NCBI GenBank assembly: GCA_000620545.1
Contig: JIBA01000014.1
Coordinates: 248,001 to 312,000, forward strand
DNA length: 64,000 nucleotides
Origin: Intrasporangiaceae bacterium URHB0013
GTDB lineage: Bacteria > Actinomycetota > Actinomycetes > Actinomycetales > Dermatophilaceae
Reading direction: 5' to 3'
Under the pieces are notes generated by a model. It saw nothing but the letters and a program-made list of their open reading frames with translations, was not told where the DNA came from and did no database searches. How positions within the stretch are numbered: the first letter of the stretch is position 1; every line of letters begins with the position of its first letter. Shown here piece by piece: positions 8,882 to 17,924 of this stretch. Both the position numbers and the translations under genes were made by a program.

Positions 8882-11800
8882 TCAGGCGGATCGGTCAGCG
8901 ACGTCGCGCAGTCGCTGGGACACGACCGTCGTGACGCCGTCGCCGCGCATGCTGACGCCGTAGAGCGCGTCGGCGATCTCCATCGTCTTCTTCTGGTGCG
9001 TGATGACGATGAGCTGGGAGCTGTCCCGAAGCTCCTCGAAGAGGGTGATGAGCCGGCCCAGGTTGGCGTCGTCGAGCGCGGCCTCGACCTCGTCCATGAT
9101 GTAGAAGGGCGAGGGACGCGCCTTGAAGATGGCGACGAGCAGCGCCACCGCGACGAGCGAGCGCTCGCCACCGGAGAGCAGCGAGAGCCGCTTGATCTTC
9201 TTGCCCGGCGGGCGAGCCTCGACCTCGAGACCCGTCGTCAGCATGTTGGACGGGTCGGTGAGGACGAGCCGTCCCTCCCCGCCGGGGAAGAGCCGCTGGA
9301 AGACGCGCTCGAACTGGACCGCCGTGTCCTCGAAGGCCTCGGCGAAGACGCGTTCGACGCGCTCGTCGACCTCCTTGACGATGTCGAGCAGGTCACGCTT
9401 GGAGCTCTTCAGGTCCTCGAGCTGCTCGGTGAGGAACTTGTGCCGCTCCTCGAGCGCCGTGAACTCCTCGAGGGCCAGCGGGTTGATGCGCCCGAGGGCG
9501 TTCAGCTTGCGCTCAGCCTGGCGCAGCCGCTTCTCCTGGGCCTCGCGCACGAAGGGGACCGGCTCGGGCTGCGGCGCTTCGGGATCGGCGTCGGGGTTGG
9601 GCACGGCGGGCACCAGCTGGTGCGGGCCGTACTCCTCCACGAGGTCGGACGGCGAGATGCCCAGCTCCTCGACGGCCTTGGTCTCGAGCTGCTCGATGCG
9701 CAGTCGCTGCTGGGTGCGGGCGACCTCGTCGCGGTGGACGGTGTCGGTCAGCTCGCGCAGCTCGGCCTGCAGCGCGGAGATGTCACGGCGCACGACGGCG
9801 AGCTCGGCGTCACGCTCGGTACGCTCCGCCTCGCCTGCGGCACGGGCACGACCGGCCTGCTCTGCGGACTCGGCGAGCAGTTCGTGCGCCCACGTCGCGG
9901 CGGTGCGCACGGCCTCGGCCACCGCAGCCTCGCGCCGGCGACGGGCCCGCTTGTCGGCGAGGCGCTGACGAGCCTCCTCCTCGTGCCGGGCGCCGCGTTC
10001 GAGCGCGTCGGCGCGGTCCTTGAGGGCGCGAGCGCGCTCCTCACGCGTTCGCAGCGCGAGACGCAGCTCCGTCTCGGCCGCGCGGGCCTCGCGGGCAACC
10101 GCCTCGAGACGGTCACGCTCCTCGGTCGAGGGCTCGTCGGCGAAGTCTCCCTCGCCGCTCGCCGCCTCGAGCCGCTCGAGGAGGGCAGCGTGCTCGGCCT
10201 GGTCGGCCTCGAGGGCCGAGGTGGCGTCAGCGATCGCCTTCTCGGTGCGTTCCACCTCGGACCGGGCAGCCCGCAGCGTCTGGCCGAGCGATCCGAGCTT
10301 CTCGGCGATCGCGGCCATCCGGGCGTCGCTCTCGTTGAGGCGCTCGAGGGCGGCCTCGACGGCGTCGGCGAGGTCAGCGCGGACGGCGTCGGCGCCGGCG
10401 ACGCGGAAGCGTGCCTCCTCGCCGTCGCGGGTGGCGCGCGCCATCGCGTCCTGCGCATCGTCGAGCGCGGCCTGCAGCTCGAGCAGGCTCGGCGCGGTGG
10501 TGCTGCCTCCGCGGACCGCCCCGGGGGCGTAGACGTCGCCACCGCGGGTGACGGCCGTGACGCCGCGGTGGGCGCGGACGAGCTCGCGGGCGGCCGAGCC
10601 GTCGGGCACGAGGGCCACGCGCTCAAGCACCTGCTCGACCGCGGGTCGCAAGGAGGCCGGGCACTCGACGACGTCGCGGGCCCAGCGAGCCTCGCCCGTC
10701 AGCATGGGCCACGAGGCCGGTTCGACGCGGGTGGCGGACTCTGCGACGAGGAGGCTGGCGCGGCCGTTGTCACCATCACGCAGGGCGTCCAGCGCGGCTC
10801 CGGCCGCGTCGAGCGAACCGACCGCCAGCGCTTCGGCGGCCGCACCGAGAGCAGCGGCGACGGCGTTCTCGAGGCCGGGCTCGACGGTGACGAGCGAGGC
10901 GACCGACCCGAGGATCTCGTGGCCCTCGTCGGCCGCGGCGAGCAGCGCAGCGGCACCGTCCTTGCGACTGAGACTCAGGCCCAGGGCCTCGACGCGGGCA
11001 GCGGCCGTGGTGCGGGCGCGCTCGGCGGTCGCCTCGGCCTCCTTCCACCGGGCGAGCTCGGCCTCAGCGGCCTCGAGGCGCTCGGCGGCCTCCTCGTAGG
11101 CGGTGTCGAGCCCCTCCTCGCCCTCCTCGTCCTGGGCGACGCCCGACTCGAGCCGGGAGAACTCGTGCTCGGCCTCGGCGGCCCGGGCCTGGGCGGCTTC
11201 AATGGTGCTGCGCAGACGTCCAACCTCGGCCTCGCGCGCCTCGATGCGAGAGGCCCGCGCACCCACCTGCCCGCCGAGCTTGGCCAGGCCCTCGCGTCGG
11301 TCGGCCGCGGCCCGTGCCTCGCGCTGCAGGCGGGCGGTCTCCTCGGCATGGCCGCGCTCGGCGTCGGCGCGTGACATGACGGCGTCCTCGAGGGCGGCCT
11401 TGGCCTCGGCGATCTCCTCGAGGAGGAACGCCTCCTGCTCCCGCACCTCGGCGGCCTGCGCGCGCAGCTGCGCGGGGTCACGGCTCTGGCCGGGGGCCTC
11501 GGGCTCGTCGTCCTCGCTGAGCAGGCGCACGCGCTCGGCTGCGAGCGACCGGGTCGAGGCCATCCGCTCGACGAGCCGGCCGAGCGAGACGTACTCGTCC
11601 TGGGCCCGGGTCAGGGCCGGACGGGCGGCCTCGGCGGCAGCCTCGAGCGTGGAGAGCCGCTGGGCGAGGTCGCCGATGGACTCCTCGACCTCGGAGCGGC
11701 GCTCGATCAGGGCCGACTCGTCGGCGACCTCCTGCTCGAGCGTCGAGGTGAGCTGGACGAGGTCGTCGGCGACCAGTCGCAGCCGCGCGTCGCGGGCATC

Positions 11801-12460
11801 GGTCTGGATGACGGCGGCCTTGCGGGCGGTCTCCGCCTGCCGACCCAGCGGGCCGAGCTGGCGGCGGATCTCCCCGGTGAGGTCCTGCACCCGGGTGAGG
11901 TTGGCCTCCATCGTGTCGAGCTTGCGCAGTGCGCGTTCCTTGCGCTTGCGGTGCTTGAGGACGCCCGCAGCCTCCTCGATGAACCCGCGCCGCTCCTCCG
12001 GGGTCGCCCGCAGGACGGTGTCGAGCTGGCCCTGGCCGACGATGACGTGCATCTCACGGCCGATGCCGCTGTCGGAGAGCAGCTCCTGCACGTCGAGCAG
12101 GCGGCAGGGCGTGCCGTTGATGGCGTACTCCGAGCCACCGTTGCGGAACATCGTCCGGGCGATCGTCACCTCGGTGTAGTCGATCGGGAGCGCACCGTCG
12201 GTGTTGTCGATGGTCAGGGCCACCTCGGCGCGGCCGAGCGGCGCACGGCCGGACGTGCCGGCGAAGATGACGTCCTCCATCTTGCCGCCGCGCAGGGACT
12301 TGGCACCCTGCTCCCCCATGACCCAGGCGAGGGCGTCGACGACGTTGCTCTTGCCGGAACCATTGGGGCCGACGATGCAGGTGATGCCCGGCTCGAGCCG
12401 CAGGTGGGTCGCCGAGGCGAACGACTTGAAGCCCTTCAGGGTGAGGCTCTTGACGTACAC
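8882..12460 (-). CDS. smc: Chromosome segregation protein SMC
   Basis: ATPase of the condensin complex that compacts and segregates the chromosome, acting with ScpA and ScpB. The 1192-residue protein has Walker A GPNGSGKSN (31-39), two long coiled-coil arms rich in Glu, Ala and Arg (about 170-500 and 660-1010), a hinge near 510-650 (GSVASLVTVEPGLENAV and the Gly-rich DVYAPGAVRGGS), the ABC signature LLSGGERSL and Walker B FYIMDEVEAALDD near the C-terminus. GTG 12460 gives the canonical MYVKSLTLKGFKSFA start. It is adjacent to the ftsY group as in other actinobacteria. Confidence 0.98.
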   Translation of the reverse strand: MYVKSLTLKGFKSFASATHLRLEPGITCIVGPNGSGKSNVVDALAWVMGEQGAKSLRGGKMEDVIFAGTSGRAPLGRAEVALTIDNTDGALPIDYTEVTIARTMFRNGGSEYAINGTPCRLLDVQELLSDSGIGREMHVIVGQGQLDTVLRATPEERRGFIEEAAGVLKHRKRKERALRKLDTMEANLTRVQDLTGEIRRQLGPLGRQAETARKAAVIQTDARDARLRLVADDLVQLTSTLEQEVADESALIERRSEVEESIGDLAQRLSTLEAAAEAARPALTRAQDEYVSLGRLVERMASTRSLAAERVRLLSEDDEPEAPGQSRDPAQLRAQAAEVREQEAFLLEEIAEAKAALEDAVMSRADAERGHAEETARLQREARAAADRREGLAKLGGQVGARASRIEAREAEVGRLRSTIEAAQARAAEAEHEFSRLESGVAQDEEGEEGLDTAYEEAAERLEAAEAELARWKEAEATAERARTTAAARVEALGLSLSRKDGAAALLAAADEGHEILGSVASLVTVEPGLENAVAAALGAAAEALAVGSLDAAGAALDALRDGDNGRASLLVAESATRVEPASWPMLTGEARWARDVVECPASLRPAVEQVLERVALVPDGSAARELVRAHRGVTAVTRGGDVYAPGAVRGGSTTAPSLLELQAALDDAQDAMARATRDGEEARFRVAGADAVRADLADAVEAALERLNESDARMAAIAEKLGSLGQTLRAARSEVERTEKAIADATSALEADQAEHAALLERLEAASGEGDFADEPSTEERDRLEAVAREARAAETELRLALRTREERARALKDRADALERGARHEEEARQRLADKRARRRREAAVAEAVRTAATWAHELLAESAEQAGRARAAGEAERTERDAELAVVRRDISALQAELRELTDTVHRDEVARTQQRLRIEQLETKAVEELGISPSDLVEEYGPHQLVPAVPNPDADPEAPQPEPVPFVREAQEKRLRQAERKLNALGRINPLALEEFTALEERHKFLTEQLEDLKSSKRDLLDIVKEVDERVERVFAEAFEDTAVQFERVFQRLFPGGEGRLVLTDPSNMLTTGLEVEARPPGKKIKRLSLLSGGERSLVAVALLVAIFKARPSPFYIMDEVEAALDDANLGRLITLFEELRDSSQLIVITHQKKTMEIADALYGVSMRGDGVTTVVSQRLRDVADRSA

Positions 12461-12565
12461 GACCCGAGAAATCCTTTGTCCAGCCAGCCAGCGATCCCGG
12501 TCAGCGTACTAGCCACGAGGCCGTGGTCCGGGGAGGTGAGCGCCTGCGCGCGGGGACGGACGGCA

Positions 12566-12571
12566 TACCGT
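12566..12571 (+). promoter_or_regulatory. -10 element (TACCGT) of a leaderless promoter
   Basis: GGCATACCGT is followed by six bases and ATG 12578. The same GGCATACCGT precedes the acylphosphatase gene on the other strand at 14037-14046. Confidence 0.55.
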
Positions 12572-12577
12572 GGACGG

Positions 12578-13252
12578 ATGGATGCCGACGAGCGCCGAGA
12601 TCACCCCGAGCACGAGCACGACGAGCACGACCGGCACCGCGTCACCTCCGTCGAGCGGCTGCTCGAGGTCTACCCGACGGCACCGGTCCGCAACAGCCTG
12701 GCCAAGGAGTCGGCGAGCATCACCCCCAGCCAGGCGCGGATCATCGCCGCTGCCCCCTTCGTCGTCATCGCCACGGTCGGCGACGGGGGTCTGGACCAGT
12801 CGCCGCGCGGGGACCTGCCCGGCTTCGTGGTCGTGCGCGACGAGCGCACCCTCGTCATCCCGGACCGCCGCGGCAACAACCGCCTGGACACGCTCCGCAA
12901 CGTCGTCGCCGACCCGAGGGTGGGCCTGCTCTTCCTCGTGCCGGGCCTCGGGGAGGAGCTGCGCGTCCGTGGCACCGCGGTCGTCTCGACCGACCCTGAC
13001 GAGCTGGCCCGGCACGAGGTGAAGGGCGTCCGGCCGGCCTCCGTGCTCGTCGTCTCCGTCGAGCGCGTCTACTTCCAGTGCGCCCGAGCGATCAAGCGAA
13101 GCCGCTTGTGGGACAAAGAATCCCGGGTCGACCCGACGTCCCTGCCGACCGCCGGCGCGATGACCCGCGAGGCGGGCGGCTTCGCCTCCGACGCCGAGGC
13201 GGCGGCCTACGACGCGGCCCTGGACGCGCGGCAGGACGCGACGCTCTACTGA
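12578..13252 (+). CDS. FMN-binding pyridoxamine 5'-phosphate oxidase-like (PPOX) protein
   Basis: Predicted flavin-dependent split-barrel protein of 224 residues. After an unusually His/Asp/Glu-rich N-terminus (about 1-22), the core shows APFVVIATVGDGGLDQSPRGD, the barrel strand and turn typical of PPOX proteins, then LVIPDRRGNNRLDTLRNVVADPRVGLLFLVPG. It belongs to the larger actinobacterial subfamily that ends in a C-terminal RSRLWD-like segment. The reaction is unknown; relatives use FMN, and some use F420. ATG 12578 is chosen over the ATG four bases later because it is in frame and at leaderless distance. Monocistronic, divergent from smc. Confidence 0.85.
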   Translation: MDADERRDHPEHEHDEHDRHRVTSVERLLEVYPTAPVRNSLAKESASITPSQARIIAAAPFVVIATVGDGGLDQSPRGDLPGFVVVRDERTLVIPDRRGNNRLDTLRNVVADPRVGLLFLVPGLGEELRVRGTAVVSTDPDELARHEVKGVRPASVLVVSVERVYFQCARAIKRSRLWDKESRVDPTSLPTAGAMTREAGGFASDAEAAAYDAALDARQDATLY

Positions 13253-13331
13253 GGGTGTCGGGGGCACGCGGCTGTCGCCGGCGTGCCGCGCGCATGCCGA
13301 GCACGCACCGGTCACGGGCCGGGGCCACCGC

Positions 13332-13364
13332 CGGTCGGGCGGCGGTCAGGCGGCGGTCAGGCGG
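13332..13364. repeat. Three 11-bp tandem repeats after the chorismate mutase gene
   Basis: CGGTCGGGCGG (13332-13342) is followed by two copies of CGGTCAGGCGG (13343-13353 and 13354-13364). Three bases separate the array from the stop codon of the minus-strand gene at 13368. In that gene's direction the unit reads CCGCCTGACCG, the same core as the 16-bp array after glnB. Confidence 0.8.
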
Positions 13365-13367
13365 CCG

Positions 13368-13670
13368 TCACGCGTCGCCCTTGGCGATGCGCTCGTGGTG
13401 GTGGATGACCTCCGCGATGATGAAGTTGAGGAACGCCTCGGCGAACACGGGGTCGAGCCCGGCGCTGTCGGCGAGCGCTCGCAGGCGGGCGATCTGTCGC
13501 TCCTCGCGCTGGGGGTCGGCGGCGGGCAGGTGCTCCTCCGCCTTGAGCTGACCGACCTGCTGCGTGCACTTGAAGCGCTCCGCGAGCAGGTGGACGAGCG
13601 CCGCGTCGATGTTGTCGATGCTGCTGCGCAGCCGAGCGAGCTCGGCGGGGACCTCGGGCACGTCGCTCAC
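13368..13670 (-). CDS. Chorismate mutase, AroQ class
   Basis: Converts chorismate to prephenate, the first committed step to Phe and Tyr. The 100-residue all-helical protein shows the AroQ pattern: LARLRSSIDNIDAALVHLLAERF near the N-terminus (catalytic Arg in the first helix), a central K-A-E-E stretch, and a C-terminal helix FAEAFLNFIIAEVIHHH. Length and layout match monofunctional actinobacterial enzymes. GTG 13670 lies six bases after TAGGCT, a leaderless arrangement. No other aromatic pathway gene is near. Confidence 0.9.
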   Translation of the reverse strand: MSDVPEVPAELARLRSSIDNIDAALVHLLAERFKCTQQVGQLKAEEHLPAADPQREERQIARLRALADSAGLDPVFAEAFLNFIIAEVIHHHERIAKGDA

Positions 13671-13676
13671 GCGGTC

Positions 13677-13682
13677 AGCCTA
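13677..13682 (-). promoter_or_regulatory. -10 element (TAGGCT) of the chorismate mutase gene
   Basis: TAGGCT on the minus strand is followed by six bases and GTG 13670: leaderless layout. Confidence 0.55.
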
Positions 13683-13688
13683 GGCGCG

Positions 13689-14030
13689 TCAACGCTCGAC
13701 GAATCCGGAGATTCCGTCCCTCGGAACGCCCTGCTGCACCACGACGCTCTCGACGTGTCCCGGCCGCCGCGTCGTCGACGGCACCTCCCGCAGCAGCGCC
13801 TCGAGAGCCTCGACCGCCTCGGGACGCCCCTGGGCGACGACCTCGACGCGGCCGTCGTTCATGTTGCGGGCATGTCCGGCGAGGTCGAGCTCGAGCGCGC
13901 GGGCACGGGTCCACCAGCGGAAGCCGACCCCCTGCACCCTGCCCCGCACGAACATCGTGACGCGGACGGTCGAGTGATCGGTCGCGCCGCTCGCCCCGGC
14001 GTCCGCTCCCTCGCGCCGTTCGTCATCCAC
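13689..14030 (-). CDS. acyP: Acylphosphatase
   Basis: Hydrolyses acyl phosphates such as acetyl or carbamoyl phosphate. The conserved core VRGRVQGVGFRWWTRARA contains the catalytic Arg in the phosphate loop, and the later NMNDGRVEVVAQG segment carries the catalytic Asn. The family is usually about 90 residues; here GTG 14030 gives 113, with a 24-residue polar N-terminal extension. That start is chosen because TACCGT lies six bases upstream. The stop lies 19 bases from the chorismate mutase start, on the same strand. Confidence 0.9.
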   Translation of the reverse strand: MDDERREGADAGASGATDHSTVRVTMFVRGRVQGVGFRWWTRARALELDLAGHARNMNDGRVEVVAQGRPEAVEALEALLREVPSTTRRPGHVESVVVQQGVPRDGISGFVER

Positions 14031-14036
14031 CCCGAC

Positions 14037-14042
14037 ACGGTA
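14037..14042 (-). promoter_or_regulatory. -10 element (TACCGT) of the acylphosphatase gene
   Basis: GGCATACCGT on the minus strand, six bases before GTG 14030. It duplicates the promoter at 12562-12571. Confidence 0.55.
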
Positions 14043-14136
14043 TGCCGCGTGGCGCCGCGGCGAGAGCCCCACCCGTACCTATGCTCGCTGCAGGCACGGC
14101 GGTGACTCCACTCACCGCGGCCACGGAAGGAGCGAC

Positions 14137-16125
14137 GTGACGACGTCGGCGATTTCACGGGCGGCTGGCACGGGTCAGACCGCCGACACGGCCACGGGGG
14201 CCACCCCGCAATCGGGGCGTGCGCGCTCGGGACCCTCGGCGCGCATCGAGGGCCTCGACGGTCTCCGGGCGCTCGCCATCGTCGGGGTCCTCGTCTACCA
14301 CCTCAACGCATCGTGGCTGCCGGGCGGTTTCCTGGGCGTCGACGTCTTCTTCGTCGTCTCCGGCTTCCTCATCACGACGCTCCTCGTCCGCGAGCACGAC
14401 CGCACGGGCCGCATCGCGCTCTCGCAGTTCTGGGTGCGCCGCGCGCGCCGCCTGCTGCCGGCGCTGGTCCTCTGCGTCGTCGCCAGCGTGCTCATCGCGC
14501 GTGCCGTCAGCCAGGACCTCCTCGTCGACATCGGCCGACAGATCGGGGGCGCGCTGACCTTCTCGACGAACTGGACCGAGATCACGGCCGGCACGAGCTA
14601 CTTCGACCAGACGGCGCCGCAGCTGTTCATGAACTTCTGGTCGCTGGCGGTCGAGGAGCAGTTCTACCTGCTCTGGCCGCTCGTCACCCTGGCGCTGCTG
14701 GGGATGTCGAGCCGGGTGCGCGTCGGCGTGGCCGTGGCCGCCGGGGTGGGATCGTCGCTGCTCATGGCGCTGCTCGTCACCCCGGGCGCCGACGCGACCC
14801 GTGTCTACTACGGCACCGACACGCACGTCATGGGGCTCATGGCCGGGGCAGCGCTCGCCTTCGCGTGCGCCAGCCCGCGCCTCGCGCCGCGGGTGGCACC
14901 ATCGCGGTGGGGCCGGTTGGGGGGGTATGCCGTCCCGCTGGCCGTCGTGGTCCTGCTCGCCGAGATGGCCTTCCTCGACGAGCAGTCGACGCTGACCTTC
15001 CGCGGCGGCATCGTGCTGGCCTCACTCGCGACGGCGGTCATCGTCATGGGAGTCATCGAGCGACGTCCCGACGGTGCCACCCGGGTGCAGCGGGTCATGC
15101 GGCACCCGGTCGCCGGCTGGGTGGGCGCCCGGTCCTACTCCATCTACCTCTGGCACTGGCCGGTCATCCTGCTCGTCGCCCTCGACAACCCCTCGGCGCC
15201 GGGCACCCTGTCGCACCTGCTGACCCGGACGTGGTGCGTTCTCGTCACGCTCGCCCTCGCCGACCTCACCTTCCGCTTCGTCGAGACGCCGTTCCGCAGC
15301 CTCGGCTTCCGGGGCGTGGCGGCGACCCTGCGCGGGCGGGTCGCCGGCCTGACCCGACGCACCAAGCAGCTCGTCGCGGCCGGTGTCGCCGCGCTGACCG
15401 TCGTGACGGCGGTCATCGTCCTCACGGCCCCGGCGCAGAGCGAGACGGCCCGGATGCTCGCCGCCAACGAGGCGGCCGGCGACGCCATGACGAGGCAATC
15501 CCCGTCCGCCGGCCCGACCCCGTCCGGGACGAGCACGCCCGGCCCTGCACCGACGTCCTCACCTGCCGCGTCGGCCCCGTCGGCGGCGAAGCGCTCGTTC
15601 TCCATGCCCGCCGGACCCGAGATCGACGCCTACGGCGACTCGATCATGGTCGGCAGCCTCCAAGCCCTGCGCTACTACTTCCCCGGCATCCGCATCGACG
15701 CGAAGTCCAACCGACGCTGGTCCGACGGGCTCGCAGAGGTCTCGGCTCGGGGCGACGGCAACCGGCGCGCCGTCGTCCTGGCCTTCGGCACCAACGCCGG
15801 TGTCGACGAGGAGCGCGTCAAGGACGTGCTCGACGTCCTGGGCCCCCAGCGCATGGTGGTCCTCGTCAACATCATGGGACCCTTCGCGCGCGTCGACAGC
15901 GACAACGCGACGCTCGAGCTCATCGCGCGCGGCCGGCCCAACGTCGCCGTGGCCGACTGGGCCGATGCCATCCGGGCGCACCCGGACCAGGTCCAGTCCG
16001 ACCGCGTGCACCCGACGATCAAGGGGGCCCACCTGTTCTCCAGGACGGTGCGCCAGGCGATGGCTGACCTCTCGACGAAGCACACCGGCAAGGCGGTCTC
16101 GTTGAAGGAGCTCCCGATCCCGTGA
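14137..16125 (+). CDS. OafA/YrhL-type membrane acyltransferase with C-terminal SGNH domain
   Basis: Predicted O-acetyltransferase for peptidoglycan or a cell-surface polysaccharide, 662 residues. Residues about 37-430 form an acyltransferase-3 domain with 10-11 membrane helices, beginning GLDGLRALAIVGVLVYHL with the conserved His and containing FWVRRARRLLPAL. A Ser/Pro/Thr-rich linker (about 460-485) leads to an extracellular SGNH esterase-like domain with the Ser block DAYGDSIM, the Asn block FGTNAG and the Asp-x-x-His block SDRVHPT. Membrane domain moves the acyl group across; the SGNH domain transfers it. GTG 14137 follows GGAAGGAG. It overlaps the next gene by GTGA. Confidence 0.92.
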   Translation: MTTSAISRAAGTGQTADTATGATPQSGRARSGPSARIEGLDGLRALAIVGVLVYHLNASWLPGGFLGVDVFFVVSGFLITTLLVREHDRTGRIALSQFWVRRARRLLPALVLCVVASVLIARAVSQDLLVDIGRQIGGALTFSTNWTEITAGTSYFDQTAPQLFMNFWSLAVEEQFYLLWPLVTLALLGMSSRVRVGVAVAAGVGSSLLMALLVTPGADATRVYYGTDTHVMGLMAGAALAFACASPRLAPRVAPSRWGRLGGYAVPLAVVVLLAEMAFLDEQSTLTFRGGIVLASLATAVIVMGVIERRPDGATRVQRVMRHPVAGWVGARSYSIYLWHWPVILLVALDNPSAPGTLSHLLTRTWCVLVTLALADLTFRFVETPFRSLGFRGVAATLRGRVAGLTRRTKQLVAAGVAALTVVTAVIVLTAPAQSETARMLAANEAAGDAMTRQSPSAGPTPSGTSTPGPAPTSSPAASAPSAAKRSFSMPAGPEIDAYGDSIMVGSLQALRYYFPGIRIDAKSNRRWSDGLAEVSARGDGNRRAVVLAFGTNAGVDEERVKDVLDVLGPQRMVVLVNIMGPFARVDSDNATLELIARGRPNVAVADWADAIRAHPDQVQSDRVHPTIKGAHLFSRTVRQAMADLSTKHTGKAVSLKELPIP

Positions 16126-17039
16126 CGGAGGCACCACCGAACGGGCCCTCCCCGACGGGCGACTGGTTTCCGGGCGCAGCAACCCTGAGGACGATCGGCA
16201 TCGTCTCGCCGGGTGCCATGGGTTCGGCCCTGGGTCGCGCGTGGGCGACCGGCGGCGCGCGGGTCGTCGCCACCGTCGCGCACCGCAGCCTCCGCACCGC
16301 CCGGCTCGCGGAGGGCCTGGAGCTGCTGTCGGGCCTCGACGGCGTGGTCGCCGCGAGCGACCTCGTCGTCAGCATCTGCCCTCCGGCCGCCGCCGGCGCC
16401 GTGCTCGAGGCGGTCATCGGCGCGGCGCGAGCCACCGGAGCGAGGCCACTGCTCCTCGAGGCCAACGCCCTGTCGCCCGACCAGGTGACCGCCCTGGCCG
16501 AGCGCGCAGCCTCCGCAGGTCTCGACCTCGTCGACGGCGCCGTCAGCGGCGGTCCACCGTCGCCCGATGGTGACACCGTGCTCTACGTCTCCGGGGCACG
16601 GGCGTCCGAGGTGGCCATCGTCCCCGCGGTCGGCCTGGGTCGCAGCGTCGTCGGCGACCGCGTCGGAACGGCGTCGGCCGTGAAGATGTGCACCGCCTCC
16701 GTCTACAAGGGCACGACGGCCATCTGGGCGCAGGCGCTGCAGACGGCCGCGGCGCTGGGAGTGCTCACGCCCGTGCTCGCCGACCTCTCCGAGGAGTTTC
16801 CCGCGCAGGTGGAGGGCGCCGGCCGGCGCATCGCCGTCGCGGCCTCCAAGAGCGCACGCTTCGTCGACGAGATGGAGAGCATCGCGGCGACCCAGGGCTC
16901 GGCAGGGGCGTCCCCGGAGCTCTTCGAAGGCGTGGCTGCCGTCTACCGCCGCCTGTCGGCGACGCCGTTGGCGGCCCTGAGCCCCGAGGAGGCGTCGACC
17001 CTCACGGACCTGCGCGACGCCCTCGATCGGCTCGCCTGA
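16122..17039 (+). CDS. NAD(P)-binding 6-phosphogluconate dehydrogenase-like protein
   Basis: A 305-residue protein with a Rossmann start (IGIVSPGAMGSALGRAW) and SICPPAAAGAV, then EANALSPDQV and DGAVSGGPP, the family's substrate loop. The C-terminal helical half (SAVKMCTASVYKGTTAIWAQAL) matches the DUF1932 type found in hydroxyacid and 6-phosphogluconate dehydrogenase relatives. In beta-hydroxyacid dehydrogenases the Lys in such a segment is catalytic; here KMCTASVYKG keeps candidate lysines. GTG 16122 overlaps the acyltransferase stop by four bases (GTGA), so the two are translationally coupled. Substrate unknown. Confidence 0.82.
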   Translation: MTEAPPNGPSPTGDWFPGAATLRTIGIVSPGAMGSALGRAWATGGARVVATVAHRSLRTARLAEGLELLSGLDGVVAASDLVVSICPPAAAGAVLEAVIGAARATGARPLLLEANALSPDQVTALAERAASAGLDLVDGAVSGGPPSPDGDTVLYVSGARASEVAIVPAVGLGRSVVGDRVGTASAVKMCTASVYKGTTAIWAQALQTAAALGVLTPVLADLSEEFPAQVEGAGRRIAVAASKSARFVDEMESIAATQGSAGASPELFEGVAAVYRRLSATPLAALSPEEASTLTDLRDALDRLA

Positions 17040-17063
17040 CCGACCCTCGGCGACGCTCGGCGC

Positions 17064-17924
17064 TCAGTCCGGGACGACATCGTCCCCGACGGCGAGGGTC
17101 GCGCCGGGGGCCAGCGGCAGCACGGGAGCCAGCCGGATGCCGAACCACGTCGCGCCGTCCCACTTCCGGTGCCGGGCGAGCGTGCGGATCGGCTCCTTGC
17201 CGGTGCGCAGGTCGGCGCGGTCGACCGTCGTCATGACACAGCGGTCGCACACCATCGTCGTGCGGAACTGCACGTCGCCGATGCGGACCGTCGACCACGT
17301 GTCCTCGGCGAACGGCTCGCTCCCCGAGACCACGAGGTTGGGTCGGAACCGCTCGTGTCCCAAGGGAGCCCCGGGCTCCTCACCGCGTTCGAACGCTGTC
17401 TCGAGGACCCAGTCGTTGAGCCGGCGCAAGGACGTCTCGGACGTGACGTGCAGCGGTGCGGCGTCCGACAGCGAGTTGCGGTCTCCTTCGAGGCCACCCA
17501 TGTCGCCGCGGACCGGGCGGTGCGTCTTCTCGTCCTGCCACACGAGCCGAACCGGTCGGCCGACGCGGGCGGTCAGCCACTCGTCGGCCTTGGTCCCGGC
17601 CGGGCGTGCACGGTCCTGCCCGGAGAACCCGACCGGCACCGGGGTGGCATCGTGCGGTGGGGAGAGCTCGAGCGGGTCCGCACCCGGCGCGAGCAGGCGT
17701 ACTCCCCCGCCGTCGAGCGGCTCGGCACGCAGCCCGAGGAGCGCGTGCTCCTCGCGAGCGGTCACCTTCCTGCCGTCCGGGTCGACCACCGCCCAGCGGC
17801 GGTCACCGCGCAGCCCACGGGCCTCGACGACGGCCTGCTCGAGGGACACCCCACCGAGCGACTTGACGGGGTATGCCGTCAGCGTCGAGACGTGGACGCG
17901 CCCGGTGCGCGTCGGGTGCGTCAC
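17064..17924 (-). CDS. MOSC domain molybdenum-cofactor protein, YcbX/mARC-like
   Basis: Predicted molybdenum cofactor-binding reductase of N-hydroxylated compounds, 286 residues. The N-terminal beta-barrel (STLTAYPVKSLGGVSLEQAVVEARGL, R-W-A-V-V-D) is followed by the MOSC domain with NLVVSGSEPFAEDTW and a CDRCVMTTVD segment, whose second Cys corresponds to the cofactor ligand of mARC proteins. The frame has no ATG at the usual place. GTG 17924 is chosen because it overlaps the stop of the M3 peptidase gene by GTGA, giving a short N-terminal extension. Cotranscribed with the peptidase. Confidence 0.88.
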   Translation of the reverse strand: MTHPTRTGRVHVSTLTAYPVKSLGGVSLEQAVVEARGLRGDRRWAVVDPDGRKVTAREEHALLGLRAEPLDGGGVRLLAPGADPLELSPPHDATPVPVGFSGQDRARPAGTKADEWLTARVGRPVRLVWQDEKTHRPVRGDMGGLEGDRNSLSDAAPLHVTSETSLRRLNDWVLETAFERGEEPGAPLGHERFRPNLVVSGSEPFAEDTWSTVRIGDVQFRTTMVCDRCVMTTVDRADLRTGKEPIRTLARHRKWDGATWFGIRLAPVLPLAPGATLAVGDDVVPD

